DNA of 7,014 bases from JAULUH01 sp032111745 (GCA_032111745.1 JAULUH010000492.1:1-7014); one strand, 5' to 3'. Positions 1 to 5,915 are shown, numbered from the stretch's first letter. The notes: generated by a model from the sequence alone, not told the origin. Translations and numbers: made by a program.

Positions 1-465
1 GATCCTGGTCATGACGTGTAATTCCTTAACCCGTTCATCCAGCTGGCGCGCGTAGTGGCGCAGTTCCTCCGCTATCTGCTTGTATGGCGTGATGTCCCGG
101 AATATGCCCATCATGCAAAGGGGCTTGCCGTCCGAATCCCGCACCAGCGAGGCCGAAATCTGCGCCTCGAAGAGAGACCCATCGAGCCGCAACGCCGTGA
201 TTTCTCCCTCCCACCCCCCTGGCTCCTGCAGCGAGGCAATGACGGCAGCGGCCTGCTCTGGCTGCTGCCAAAAATCCCCGGCCGGGCGCCCCAGCACATC
301 GGTCTCCTCGCACCGCCACAGGCGCAGAAACGCCGGATTCACGTAGATTAGCCGCCCCTGGAGATCCGCCAATACAATGGCATTCATTGACCAGGCTAGG
401 ACCGCGCTTTCAACCCTCAGCGCCTCCTCAGCCGACATCATCTGACTCAAGGATTTGACGTCCAT
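1..465 (-). CDS. PAS-domain signalling protein, N-terminal part (C-terminus beyond window edge)
   Basis: Reading leftwards from the ATG at 465, 155 codons stay open to the window edge, so only the N-terminus is visible. Residues about 20-130 look like a PAS sensor fold: an N-terminal strand pair (IVLADLQGRLIYVN), the NPAFLRLW helix, a VLGRP turn, and a PAC-like end (DGKPLCMMGIFRDIT). Residues 128-155 (YKQIAEELRHYARQLDERVKEL) are charged and heptad-like, a probable coiled-coil linker to an output domain that is not in the window. In this architecture the output is often a histidine kinase, GGDEF or further PAS/GAF domain; I cannot tell which. No transmembrane segment or signal peptide precedes the PAS domain, so this part should be cytoplasmic. 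The start is chosen because GAGGAGG lies 8 bases upstream (474-480) and a good promoter lies just before it. The PAS call is firm; the full function is unknown. Confidence 0.85.
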   Translation of the reverse strand, partial: MDVKSLSQMMSAEEALRVESAVLAWSMNAIVLADLQGRLIYVNPAFLRLWRCEETDVLGRPAGDFWQQPEQAAAVIASLQEPGGWEGEITALRLDGSLFEAQISASLVRDSDGKPLCMMGIFRDITPYKQIAEELRHYARQLDERVKELHVMTRI

Positions 466-504
466 CTGTCCGCCCTCCTCGGCATGGCACCAACACGCAA
501 TCTC

Positions 505-533
505 ATTATAGTGGCTCGTCGTCCATCTGCCAA
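505..533 (-). promoter_or_regulatory. Sigma-70-type promoter for the PAS gene
   Basis: On the minus strand, TTGGCA (533-528) is followed by exactly 17 bases and then a perfect TATAAT (510-505). The predicted transcript would start near 498, giving a leader of about 33 bases that contains the GAGGAGG ribosome site. It lies in the 131-bp gap after the transferase gene, so the PAS gene is probably transcribed on its own rather than only by read-through. Confidence 0.65.
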
Positions 534-596
534 GCCCCCCTTTTTCGCCGCACCCGACAACTCTGCCCCAGAAAGGTCCTACCTGCAGCCAAGCAG

Positions 597-1658
597 TCAG
601 GGCGCCCCGGCATCCCGCCGTTCGGCCCACCACAGCACCAGTAGTACCAGCGCCGATAACCCGACCAAGGCCAATAGCTTGTAAATTCGAGGGCCAATGC
701 TCAAGGCTAGCATGCCAAATGCGGCACAAAATCCGTAGTAACCCAACACAATCTGCCGCTGGCTGAAGCCAATGTCCAGCAAGCGGAAATGCAGATGATC
801 CCGGCCTCCCTGCCCGGGCGACAGCCCGTGCCGTCGGCGTCGCCAGATCAGCCAGGCCACGTCCACGATGGGCAGTCCGAGGACCATCAGCACCGTAGCC
901 ATCCGCGCGCCGCCAATGATGCCCAACGCCGCCAGCACGAAGCCCAGGAAGTAGGACCCATTGCTCCCCATGAACACGCGAGCTGGACTCCAGTTCCAGG
1001 GCAGAAAGCCCAGGGTGGCACCGAGCAGTGCCAGTGGGAGCAGAGCCACCGACAGTTGCGGAGGCTCGGCCCGAAACAACATGTGCAGGACTAGCACGGC
1101 CGACAGGATCGCGGCTACCCCCGCGGCCAGGCCGTCCAGGCCATCCAGCCAGTTCACAGTATTCATGGTGCCGAGAAACCAGAACGTTGTCAAGGCCCAT
1201 ACTACCAGGTCGGGGAAGATGATCTGCTGGTCCGTAAAGGGATTGTTGACCCGTTCGATGAAGACCAGGCTAGTAATGGCGATGGCCGCGCAGCCCAGCT
1301 GCACCAGGATCTGTCCTCGCCAGCTCAGCTCCCGGCGGTCATCCCACAGGCCCATGGCGAAGGCAAAGCTGCTGCCCACCACCAGCCCGGCCAGCCGGGT
1401 GCCCTCCTTGGGATCCAGCGTCGCTGGGAACCAGGCCCGCGGCAGGAGCAGGGTAACCAGAATGGTCAGGGTAAACGCCGCATACAGTGCCACACCTCCT
1501 GTGCGCGGCACCGTACCTTGGTGTCGCCGTCTCCCGCCCGGCGTGTCCACTAGCCCCCAACGACTTCCGAGCCAGCCGGCCAGGGGCGTGCATAGCACGG
1601 CCAATCCAAATGCCAGCAAGAACACGCCGACAAACGTGGGGACGGGCACTGTAGTCAC
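597..1658 (-). CDS. WecA/MraY-like polyprenyl-phosphate sugar-1-phosphate transferase
   Basis: A polytopic membrane protein (353 residues from the GTG at 1658) of the family that moves a sugar-1-phosphate, usually GlcNAc- or MurNAc-pentapeptide-phosphate, from a UDP-sugar to undecaprenyl phosphate at the inner face of the membrane. Family motifs in order: DTPGGRRRH...PRTGG (about residues 38-55), DDRREL (106-111), NTVNWLDGLDGLAAG (166-180) and DHLHFRLLD (287-295), with about ten hydrophobic segments. The motif normally written MGDxGS reads MGSNGS here, so the Asp that binds the active-site metal in MraY is Ser232, and HLHHRL reads HLHFRL. The subfamily resembles WecA/TagO-like enzymes more than true MraY, because it lacks the MraY HHH signature and stands outside a mur cluster. 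An in-frame upstream GTG at 1682 is possible, but it lies upstream of the predicted transcription start. Substrate is unproven. It is divergent from the FemAB-like gene. Confidence 0.88.
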   Translation of the reverse strand: MTTVPVPTFVGVFLLAFGLAVLCTPLAGWLGSRWGLVDTPGGRRRHQGTVPRTGGVALYAAFTLTILVTLLLPRAWFPATLDPKEGTRLAGLVVGSSFAFAMGLWDDRRELSWRGQILVQLGCAAIAITSLVFIERVNNPFTDQQIIFPDLVVWALTTFWFLGTMNTVNWLDGLDGLAAGVAAILSAVLVLHMLFRAEPPQLSVALLPLALLGATLGFLPWNWSPARVFMGSNGSYFLGFVLAALGIIGGARMATVLMVLGLPIVDVAWLIWRRRRHGLSPGQGGRDHLHFRLLDIGFSQRQIVLGYYGFCAAFGMLALSIGPRIYKLLALVGLSALVLLVLWWAERRDAGAP

Positions 1659-1665
1659 GCCTTCG

Positions 1666-1674
1666 ATTATACCA
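1666..1674 (-). promoter_or_regulatory. Extended -10 promoter of the transferase gene, probably leaderless
   Basis: On the minus strand the sequence TGGTATAAT is a perfect extended -10 element (TGn plus TATAAT). It ends exactly 7 bases before the GTG at 1658-1656, which is about where transcription should begin, so the mRNA would start at or next to the start codon. No convincing -35 hexamer and no properly spaced Shine-Dalgarno sequence were found. Confidence 0.6.
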
Positions 1675-1825
1675 TATCCCACCCGCTGGGATCTTCCTGC
1701 CCATCGGCTTTAACCAATATCGCCCTTCGGGCCATCGGCCGGCATCCCCACGCTTTCCCAGTCGAATAGTTGGCTCAGCTAGACGCCGCACCGGCCGGCC
1801 GGAATTGCCGCCCCCGCCGCGCCTG

Positions 1826-1834
1826 TGCTATCAT
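1826..1834 (+). promoter_or_regulatory. Extended -10 promoter of the FemAB-like gene, probably leaderless
   Basis: TGCTATCAT (TGn plus TATCAT at 1829-1834) ends 7 bases before the ATG at 1842. A possible -35, TTGCCG at 1805-1810, lies 18 bases upstream of the hexamer. There is no purine-rich ribosome site in front of the ATG, which fits a transcript that starts at or next to the start codon. Confidence 0.55.
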
Positions 1835-1841
1835 GCACACC

Positions 1842-2909
1842 ATGGCCGCCCCCCTGACCCTCCTCTCCTCCGCCGATGGTACCCTGGCCGACCAGCACTG
1901 GGACGCCTTCGTCGCCACCCATCCCAGCGGTCATGTGCTGCAGACCAGCCGCTGGGCCGCCCTCAAGGAGCGCTTCGGCTGGCACTCCGTCCGCTTGGCA
2001 CTGGCCGGCGGCGACGGCCTGGTGGCCGGCGGGCAGCTCCTGCTGCGCCAGCTGCCCTGGGGCCAGTCACTGGCCTATGCACCCAAAGGGCCCCTGATAG
2101 ACTGGCGCCGGGTTGAGGTCGTGCGTCCTCTGTTGGATGCGCTGCGCCAGGCCGCCCAGGCCCGGCGTAGCGCTCTGCTGAAGCTGGAGCCGGACCTTGC
2201 CGCCTCTCCCTCCTTGGACCTGCTGCTGTATAGTTACGGCCTGCGACCCGGCCATGCCGTGCAGCCCCGCAGCACCATCCATGTCGACCTCACAGCGGGA
2301 AGCGAGGCGGTCCTGGCTGGCATGAAACAGAAATGGCGCTACAACGTGCGCCTGGCCAGTCGCAAGGATGTGATCGTGCGCCAGATGACCGCAGCCGACC
2401 TGCCCGCCTTTCGCTGCCTAAATGAGGAGACGGGCCGCCGGGACGGCTTTGGGATTCACCAGCCGGCGTACTACGAGACAGCCTTCGACCTCTTTCCCCC
2501 CGGCGAGACGGCCCAGTGGCTCATCGCCAGCCACGCCGGCCAGCCCTTGGGCGCAATCGTCGTCTTCGCTCTGGGCCGCAAGAGTTGGTACATGTGGGGC
2601 GCCAGTACCGACGCCGAACGTCAACGTATGCCCAACCACGCCCTGCAGTGGGCCGGCATGCAATGGGCAGCCGGCCAGGGCTGCCAGACCTACGATCTCT
2701 GGGGCATCCCCGATCAGGTAGGCATCGATCCCCAGCGCTACGCCGAGAACTTCTCCTCTCAAGAAGGTGGCTTGTGGGGGGTTTACCGCTTCAAACAGGG
2801 CTTCGGCGGCCAGGTCGTGCGCTACACTGGGGCCTGGGACCTGGTGTCCTCCCAGGTCGGCTATCGCCTGTACCACGCTGCCCGGCGAGTCCGCCAACCC
2901 TCGGCCTGA
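1842..2909 (+). CDS. FemAB-family peptidoglycan bridge-type aminoacyltransferase
   Basis: This 355-residue protein looks like the FemABX family: cytoplasmic enzymes with two GNAT-like folds that transfer amino acids from aminoacyl-tRNA to the peptide of a lipid-linked peptidoglycan precursor. Supporting marks are the GHVLQTSRWAALKERFGW segment near the N-terminus (30-47), the basic MKQKWRYNVRLASRKDV segment (161-177; compare the family pattern KxRYNIRLAxRKGV), the second domain with PNHALQWAGMQWA (244-256), TYDLWGIP (263-270), and the closing GVYRFKQGFGG (303-313). Length is close to the usual 340-420. ATG 1842 is preferred over ATG 1833 and TTG 1770, because those lie in or before the -10 element and lack ribosome sites. 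The amino acid and acceptor cannot be read from sequence; some homologues act outside peptidoglycan bridging. The divergent transferase supports an envelope role (inference). Confidence 0.87.
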   Translation: MAAPLTLLSSADGTLADQHWDAFVATHPSGHVLQTSRWAALKERFGWHSVRLALAGGDGLVAGGQLLLRQLPWGQSLAYAPKGPLIDWRRVEVVRPLLDALRQAAQARRSALLKLEPDLAASPSLDLLLYSYGLRPGHAVQPRSTIHVDLTAGSEAVLAGMKQKWRYNVRLASRKDVIVRQMTAADLPAFRCLNEETGRRDGFGIHQPAYYETAFDLFPPGETAQWLIASHAGQPLGAIVVFALGRKSWYMWGASTDAERQRMPNHALQWAGMQWAAGQGCQTYDLWGIPDQVGIDPQRYAENFSSQEGGLWGVYRFKQGFGGQVVRYTGAWDLVSSQVGYRLYHAARRVRQPSA

Positions 2910-2921
2910 CCATTCTCTCCT

Positions 2922-2940
2922 TGCGAAATCTCCTTTCGCG
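2922..2940 (+). terminator. Weak hairpin after the FemAB-like gene, possible terminator
   Basis: GCGAAA-TCTCC-TTTCGC (2923-2939) forms a 6-bp stem with a 5-base loop, starting 13 bases after the stop codon. It is followed by GTTGGGATAATTTG rather than a clean T-run, so termination is uncertain. Confidence 0.25.
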
Positions 2941-2957
2941 TTGGGATAATTTGTGAT

Positions 2958-2986
2958 TTGACTAGAACGCACGTTCGTGCTAAAAT
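2958..2986 (+). promoter_or_regulatory. lexA promoter (-35 TTGACT, 17 bp, -10 TAAAAT)
   Basis: TTGACT at 2958-2963 and TAAAAT at 2981-2986 are separated by exactly 17 bases. The predicted start is near 2993, giving a leader of about 56 bases to the lexA ATG. The whole spacer is occupied by a LexA box plus three bases, so LexA binding would block RNA polymerase. Confidence 0.75.
2964..2977 (+). promoter_or_regulatory. LexA box 1 (GAAC-N4-GTTC operator)
   Basis: AGAACGCACGTTCG contains the palindrome GAAC-GCAC-GTTC and matches the CGAAC-N4-GTTCG SOS box known from Gram-positive bacteria except for the first base. It lies between the -35 and -10 hexamers of the lexA promoter, the expected place for autorepression. 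Confidence 0.8.
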
Positions 2987-2993
2987 GGAGGGG

Positions 2994-3007
2994 CGAACAA
3001 ATATTCT
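2994..3007 (+). promoter_or_regulatory. LexA box 2, imperfect
   Basis: CGAACAAATATTCT reads GAAC-N4-ATTC, one mismatch from GAAC-N4-GTTC. It begins 30 bp after box 1, about three helical turns, so both sites would face the same side of the helix. It overlaps the predicted transcription start. Calling it a LexA site is inference from spacing and similarity. Confidence 0.45.
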
Positions 3008-3048
3008 ATACCTGTGGTAATCTGTTTCTGGCCTGTAAGGAGGCAGCC

Positions 3049-3690
3049 ATGAAGCTATCTGATCGGCAGCAGCGCATCCTCGACTTCATCCGCAGATTTG
3101 TCGAGGAACATGATTATCCGCCCACGATCCGCGAGATTGGGCAAGCCGTCGACATCAGCTCCACCTCGGTCGTCAACTACAACCTGAACAAGCTGGTCGA
3201 TGCCGGCTTGATCGAACGCAACGCCGAGGTGTCTCGGGGCCTGCGCATGCTGGATGGCGCCCGTGGCCTCTACGCCGCCGATGGCGGGGTGCGACGGGGT
3301 ATCCCTATCCTCGGACCCATTGCCGCCGGCCTGCCTATCACTGTGTTCCCGGAAAGCGTCGAGACCGCCGAAACCATCGACCTGGCCACTGATGTTGTGG
3401 GCCGTTCCCAAGAGGTCTACGCCCTGCGCGTGCAGGGGGACTCCATGATCGACGCCCTGGTTGATACTGGCGACTTGGTGATCCTCAATTATCAGAAAAC
3501 TGCCAACAACGGCGATATGGTGGCCGTTTGGTTGATGGACCGCGAGGAGACCACCCTCAAATATTTCTTCCGCGAGGGCAATATGGTGCGGCTACAGCCC
3601 GCCAATACCAACTACGAGCCCATCCGCGTGCCCACGGACCAGGTCGAGATCCAGGGCAAGGTGATTGCCGTCATCCGCCAATTGAGCTGA
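3049..3690 (+). CDS. lexA: LexA, SOS-response repressor with autoproteolytic peptidase domain
   Basis: LexA represses DNA-damage genes and cleaves itself when RecA-ssDNA filaments form. The 213 residues show an N-terminal winged helix-turn-helix (KLSDRQQRILDFI at 2-14, PPTIREIGQAVDISSTSVV at 24-42), a linker, the scissile Ala93-Gly94 bond within GPIAAGLP, and the S24-type catalytic Ser132 in QGDSMID with Lys171 in TTLKYFF, followed by the closing beta domain (GKVIAVIRQLS). Length is typical (about 200-220). ATG 3049 is chosen because AAGGAGG lies 6 bases upstream (3038-3044); an in-frame GTG at 2977 falls inside the operator and ahead of the transcription start. It is a single-gene unit with its own LexA-boxed promoter and its own terminator. 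No key residue is missing. No other SOS gene is adjacent. Confidence 0.97.
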   Translation: MKLSDRQQRILDFIRRFVEEHDYPPTIREIGQAVDISSTSVVNYNLNKLVDAGLIERNAEVSRGLRMLDGARGLYAADGGVRRGIPILGPIAAGLPITVFPESVETAETIDLATDVVGRSQEVYALRVQGDSMIDALVDTGDLVILNYQKTANNGDMVAVWLMDREETTLKYFFREGNMVRLQPANTNYEPIRVPTDQVEIQGKVIAVIRQLS

Positions 3691-3719
3691 ATCCCCCAAC
3701 TGTCCCTACCGGCGCACAA

Positions 3720-3764
3720 CAAACGGGCGATCTTCTACGGAGGATCCGCCCGTTTGCCTTTTCT
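3720..3764 (+). terminator. Rho-independent terminator of lexA, UACG-capped
   Basis: A 10-bp stem, CAAACGGGCG (3720-3729) with CGCCCGTTTG (3747-3756), continues past a single bulged C (3746) into ATC/GAT and CTTC/GGAG-type pairs closed by a C(TACG)G tetraloop (3735-3740). TTTTCT follows at 3759-3764. It lies 30 bases after the lexA stop, between convergent lexA and osmC-like genes. On the opposite strand the stem is followed by TTGTG, so it may also stop osmC-like transcripts weakly. Confidence 0.85.
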
Positions 3765-3775
3765 ACTCAATATCT

Positions 3776-3795
3776 CCGGCTCTGGGGGTAGCCGG
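3776..3795 (-). terminator. Short hairpin after the OsmC-like gene, possible terminator
   Basis: CCGGCT (3776-3781) and AGCCGG (3790-3795) form a 6-bp stem with an 8-base loop, 16 bases beyond the OsmC-like stop codon on the minus strand. No T-run follows, so it may be only a transcript-end structure. Confidence 0.3.
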
Positions 3796-3811
3796 TCCCG
3801 CTCCGTCGCAG

Positions 3812-4231
3812 TTACGGTCGGATAATGCGATAGCTGCTGGTGATCTCCGCCGCAGCGCGCAACATGGCCTGCGCCGGGCAGTATGTCTGTTCCGAGAGCT
3901 CAATGGCCCGCTGCAACGATGTCTCTTTGATATCGCCGGTGGCTATGTACTCGATGTGGATCTTCGTGTAAACTCTTGGATGCTCATCAGCCTGCTCGGC
4001 TCGGACGATTACCTGGAAGTCCTGCAACGGCTCCCGCTTCTTCTGCAGTATGCTAATCACGTCCATGCTCGTGCAGCCTGCCAGGCTCATTAGCATCAGC
4101 TGCAGCGGACGCGGCCCGCGGTTCTTCCCGCCTACCGCCTCCGCAGAGTCCAGGACGATCGTATTGCCGCTCTCGTTCTCCGCCTGCAGCAACAAATCCT
4201 CATGCTGCCATGTCGCCGTCACCTCTACCAT
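3812..4231 (-). CDS. OsmC/YhfA-like thiol peroxidase family protein
   Basis: OsmC/Ohr proteins are small cytoplasmic dimers that reduce organic hydroperoxides using two cysteines. This 139-residue protein keeps both: Cys53 in MSLAGCTSMDVI and Cys118 in EQTYCPAQAML, near the usual spacing. The segments SILQKKRE, EHPRVYTKIHIEY and LQRAIELSEQTYCPA resemble the YhfA branch more than Ohr or OsmC proper, and for YhfA-type members the physiological substrate is not well settled. ATG 4231 is chosen because AGGAG (4242-4238) lies 6 bases upstream; a TTG two codons earlier abuts that site. The gene is on the same strand as the sigma/anti-sigma pair, 154 bp downstream, so it could be read through from that operon or be a target of that sigma factor (inference). 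Confidence 0.9.
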   Translation of the reverse strand: MVEVTATWQHEDLLLQAENESGNTIVLDSAEAVGGKNRGPRPLQLMLMSLAGCTSMDVISILQKKREPLQDFQVIVRAEQADEHPRVYTKIHIEYIATGDIKETSLQRAIELSEQTYCPAQAMLRAAAEITSSYRIIRP

Positions 4232-4267
4232 AGTCAACTCCTCTCTCTGTGTTTCCGCCTTGCCACT

Positions 4268-4292
4268 GGCAGCCCGTCTCTTCCCGGGTGCC
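4268..4292. other. Imperfect inverted repeat between anti-sigma and OsmC-like genes
   Basis: GGCAGCCCG (4268-4276) pairs with CGGGTGCC (4285-4292) with one bulged G and an 8-base loop. It could be a weak terminator of the sigma operon or a leader structure of the OsmC-like gene. I found no convincing promoter elsewhere in the 4232-4385 gap. Confidence 0.3.
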
Positions 4293-4385
4293 GGTCATCT
4301 TTCCTGTTGATGTTGTCTGGCCATCTGCCTGTTCGTTGTCCCGCGATTCGCTGTACTATCTCTCCACTCAGCCCGCCCGGTGCTC

Positions 4386-4646
4386 TCACGGATTCAGAAA
4401 ATCCCCCAGCTCTAGCCGCCTGAAGAGTCGCTGTTCCACCGCTTCGGGCAGTGTCTCCTGAGGCAGGGCGTGGTAGAGCAACACCGTCTTGCGCAGCGTA
4501 TCTACGACCACCCGGCAGTTCTCACAGTCGGCCATATGAGTCTCAATCTCCACACACAGGGCCTCGTCTAGCTCGCCGTCGATATACTCGCTGAGGCTGC
4601 CCAACAGCTGCCGGCAATTGCCGTGATCATGGTCATGCTCGGTCAT
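4386..4646 (-). CDS. Zinc-type (ZAS) anti-sigma factor, RsrA-like
   Basis: A soluble 86-residue protein with the anti-sigma zinc motif H-x3-C-x2-C as His37, Cys41, Cys44 (HMADCENC), plus Cys11 and Cys31. In Streptomyces RsrA, the redox-sensing anti-sigma factor of SigR, cysteines or histidine occur at the same positions as I recall them (C11, C31, H37, C41, C44). The core NCRQLLGSLSEYIDGELDE matches the zf-HC2 fold. There is no membrane helix, so it should bind its sigma factor in the cytoplasm. The N-terminus is His-rich (EHDHDHGN). ATG 4646 overlaps the sigma stop codon as ATGA, the usual sign of translational coupling to its partner; a longer reading frame upstream runs antiparallel in frame through the sigma gene and is not credible. 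Redox sensing is inference; RsrA's C3 and C61/C62 are absent. Confidence 0.88.
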   Translation of the reverse strand: MTEHDHDHGNCRQLLGSLSEYIDGELDEALCVEIETHMADCENCRVVVDTLRKTVLLYHALPQETLPEAVEQRLFRRLELGDFLNP

Positions 4647-5266
4647 GCACTTGTCTCTCCTGTCGGCACCGCTAGATAACCAGCCAGGCGCTCCCGCAAG
4701 GCCAGGCGAGCCCGATGCAGGCGTACCTTCACTGCTCCGGACGTGATTCCCAGGGTCTCGGCAGTCTCTTCCGTGCTCAGGCCCTGAATGTCCCGCAACA
4801 CGAAGGTGGTGCGCAACGTCGCCGGCAGCTCGTGAATGGCCTGCTCCATCACCTGCCTTAGCTCGCCGCTTAGAGCCTCCTGGCCAGGATCCACCGTCCA
4901 ATCGCCCAGCTCACGGGGAAGCATATCGCCCTCTGCCGTGGCCTGGGGTTCATCCAAGGACACAGTGTTATCGCGGCGTTTGCGCAGGTGCATCAGGGCC
5001 GTGTTCGTCGTGATGCGATACAGCCAGGTGCCAAGCTTGCTACGGCCCTCAAAACTGTCGATCTTGTGGCAGGCGTTTATGAAGGATTCCTGCAGAACCT
5101 CCTCAGCATCGTCCGCATCGCCGACGATGCGCAGGGCCACAGCATACATCTGCCCGCTATAGCGCTTGACCAGGCAGGCACAGGCCGCCTTTTCACCGTC
5201 CCGTAGCCCTGCAAGCAAAGCCTCTTCGTCTTCGTAGATACTCAGATCGATGGGCAATCCTGGCAT
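4643..5266 (-). CDS. ECF-type RNA polymerase sigma factor (sigma-E/SigR-like)
   Basis: A group IV sigma factor that directs RNA polymerase to stress promoters when released from its anti-sigma factor. The 207 residues contain region 2 (about 28-98: LVKRYSGQMYAVALRIVGD, DAEEVLQESFINACHKID, GRSKLGTWLYRITTN, MHLRKRR), a variable acidic linker (about 100-135), and region 4 (about 141-195: HELPATLRTTFVLRDIQGLS, ETAETLGITSGAVKVRLHRAR), the last being the -35-binding helix-turn-helix. Length is typical. ATG 5266 is the only good start before region 2; its ribosome site is weak (GAGG about 13 bases upstream). The stop overlaps the anti-sigma start by four bases, so the two form an operon. It is divergent from the DUF302 gene across 139 bp. 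Target promoters cannot be read from this window. Confidence 0.95.
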   Translation of the reverse strand: MPGLPIDLSIYEDEEALLAGLRDGEKAACACLVKRYSGQMYAVALRIVGDADDAEEVLQESFINACHKIDSFEGRSKLGTWLYRITTNTALMHLRKRRDNTVSLDEPQATAEGDMLPRELGDWTVDPGQEALSGELRQVMEQAIHELPATLRTTFVLRDIQGLSTEETAETLGITSGAVKVRLHRARLALRERLAGYLAVPTGETSA

Positions 5267-5393
5267 GTTGGATGAAGTACCTCAGCTTTCGGTTACAGCG
5301 CCCTCTGCGTGCCAGGGCATGAAACCTTCTTCGCCTGCATCGCATCTCATCTTTCGACAGACAGGCGCAGCAAGAGACTATTGTCAGATTAAG

Positions 5394-5399
5394 AAGGAG
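5394..5399 (+). promoter_or_regulatory. Shine-Dalgarno site fixing the DUF302 start
   Basis: AAGGAG ends 6 bases before the ATG at 5406. It decides against an in-frame ATG at 5250, which would add 52 residues unlike the family and would overlap the divergent sigma gene. Confidence 0.8.
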
Positions 5400-5405
5400 T
5401 CCGTG

Positions 5406-5831
5406 ATGATCACACCTGTACAGCCAGTTTATGGGATTTCGGTGGCTCTCGAGATGAGCTACGACCAGGCAGTCGAACAAGCCGTGGCCGCGCTCAAGGA
5501 CCAGGGCTTCGGCGTGTTGACCGAGATCGATGTGAAGGCCACCCTCAAGAAGAAGCTTGACGTCGACTTTCGACGCTACGTGATCCTGGGTGCCTGCAAC
5601 CCACCCCTGGCTTATCGGGCGCTCTCCGCCGAGCAACAGGTCGGCCTGCTGCTGCCCTGCAACGTCATCGTTTTCGAGAACGACGACGGTACCAGCACAG
5701 TGTCGGCCCTCAACCCGATGGCGGCCATGACCGTGGCCGCAAACCCTGCCCTCGAAGAGGTGGCCACGATCGCCACAGCCAAGCTGACAGCAGCTATGGA
5801 CGCCCTCAAGCAGCTGGCGCCGGTCACCTAG
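5406..5831 (+). CDS. DUF302-family protein
   Basis: A 141-residue cytoplasmic protein with no signal peptide or membrane helix. It matches the DUF302 family closely along its length: YGISVALEMSYDQAVEQ (9-25), KDQGFGVLTEIDVKATLKKK (31-50), LGACNPPLAYRAL (61-73), GLLLPCNVIVF (80-90), and a helical C-terminus. The family's function is not established; the conserved Cys64 of GACNPP and Cys85 of LLPCN are suggestive of metal or thiol chemistry but this is unproven. The gene appears monocistronic, with its own ribosome site and a strong terminator 85 bases beyond the stop. It is divergent from the ECF sigma gene, so it could be part of that regulon; I saw no clear promoter motif in the shared 139 bp to support this. 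Confidence 0.92.
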   Translation: MITPVQPVYGISVALEMSYDQAVEQAVAALKDQGFGVLTEIDVKATLKKKLDVDFRRYVILGACNPPLAYRALSAEQQVGLLLPCNVIVFENDDGTSTVSALNPMAAMTVAANPALEEVATIATAKLTAAMDALKQLAPVT

Positions 5832-5915
5832 CAGTCCGTTTGCCGCAAATAGCGGTGCCCGCTCCGTCGCATATGCAGGCACCTTCGCAAAACAGGTTTC
5901 TCCACAGGCTTCCGT

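Noticed and set aside
961..1713. A 250-codon plus-strand frame opposite the transferase gene
   Set aside because: Its translation is low-complexity and Arg/Pro/Ser-rich, matches no family, and lies antisense to a gene with clear motifs.
2921..2950. A second promoter TTGCGA-18-GATAAT upstream of lexA
   Set aside because: Possible, but weaker than the TTGACT-17-TAAAAT pair just downstream, and its -35 lies in the hairpin after the FemAB-like gene.
2418..2972. A 184-codon minus-strand frame opposite the FemAB-like gene
   Set aside because: Antisense to a gene with clear family motifs; no ribosome site or domain of its own. High GC with third-position bias leaves the opposite frame open.
4647..4901. 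Extension of the anti-sigma frame upstream into the sigma gene
   Set aside because: The added 85 residues are an out-of-frame reading of sigma region 4. The ATGA overlap start and the zf-HC2 family length both support the short form.
5267..5300. ECF-type autoregulatory promoter (TGTAACC-like word) before the sigma gene
   Set aside because: A TGTAACC word occurs on the minus strand, but no fitting -10 element at the usual 16-17 bp spacing was found, so it is not listed as a feature.
5354..5384. Sigma-70 promoter TCGACA...TATTGT before the DUF302 gene
   Set aside because: Spacing is 19 bp and both hexamers are poor; not strong enough to support.
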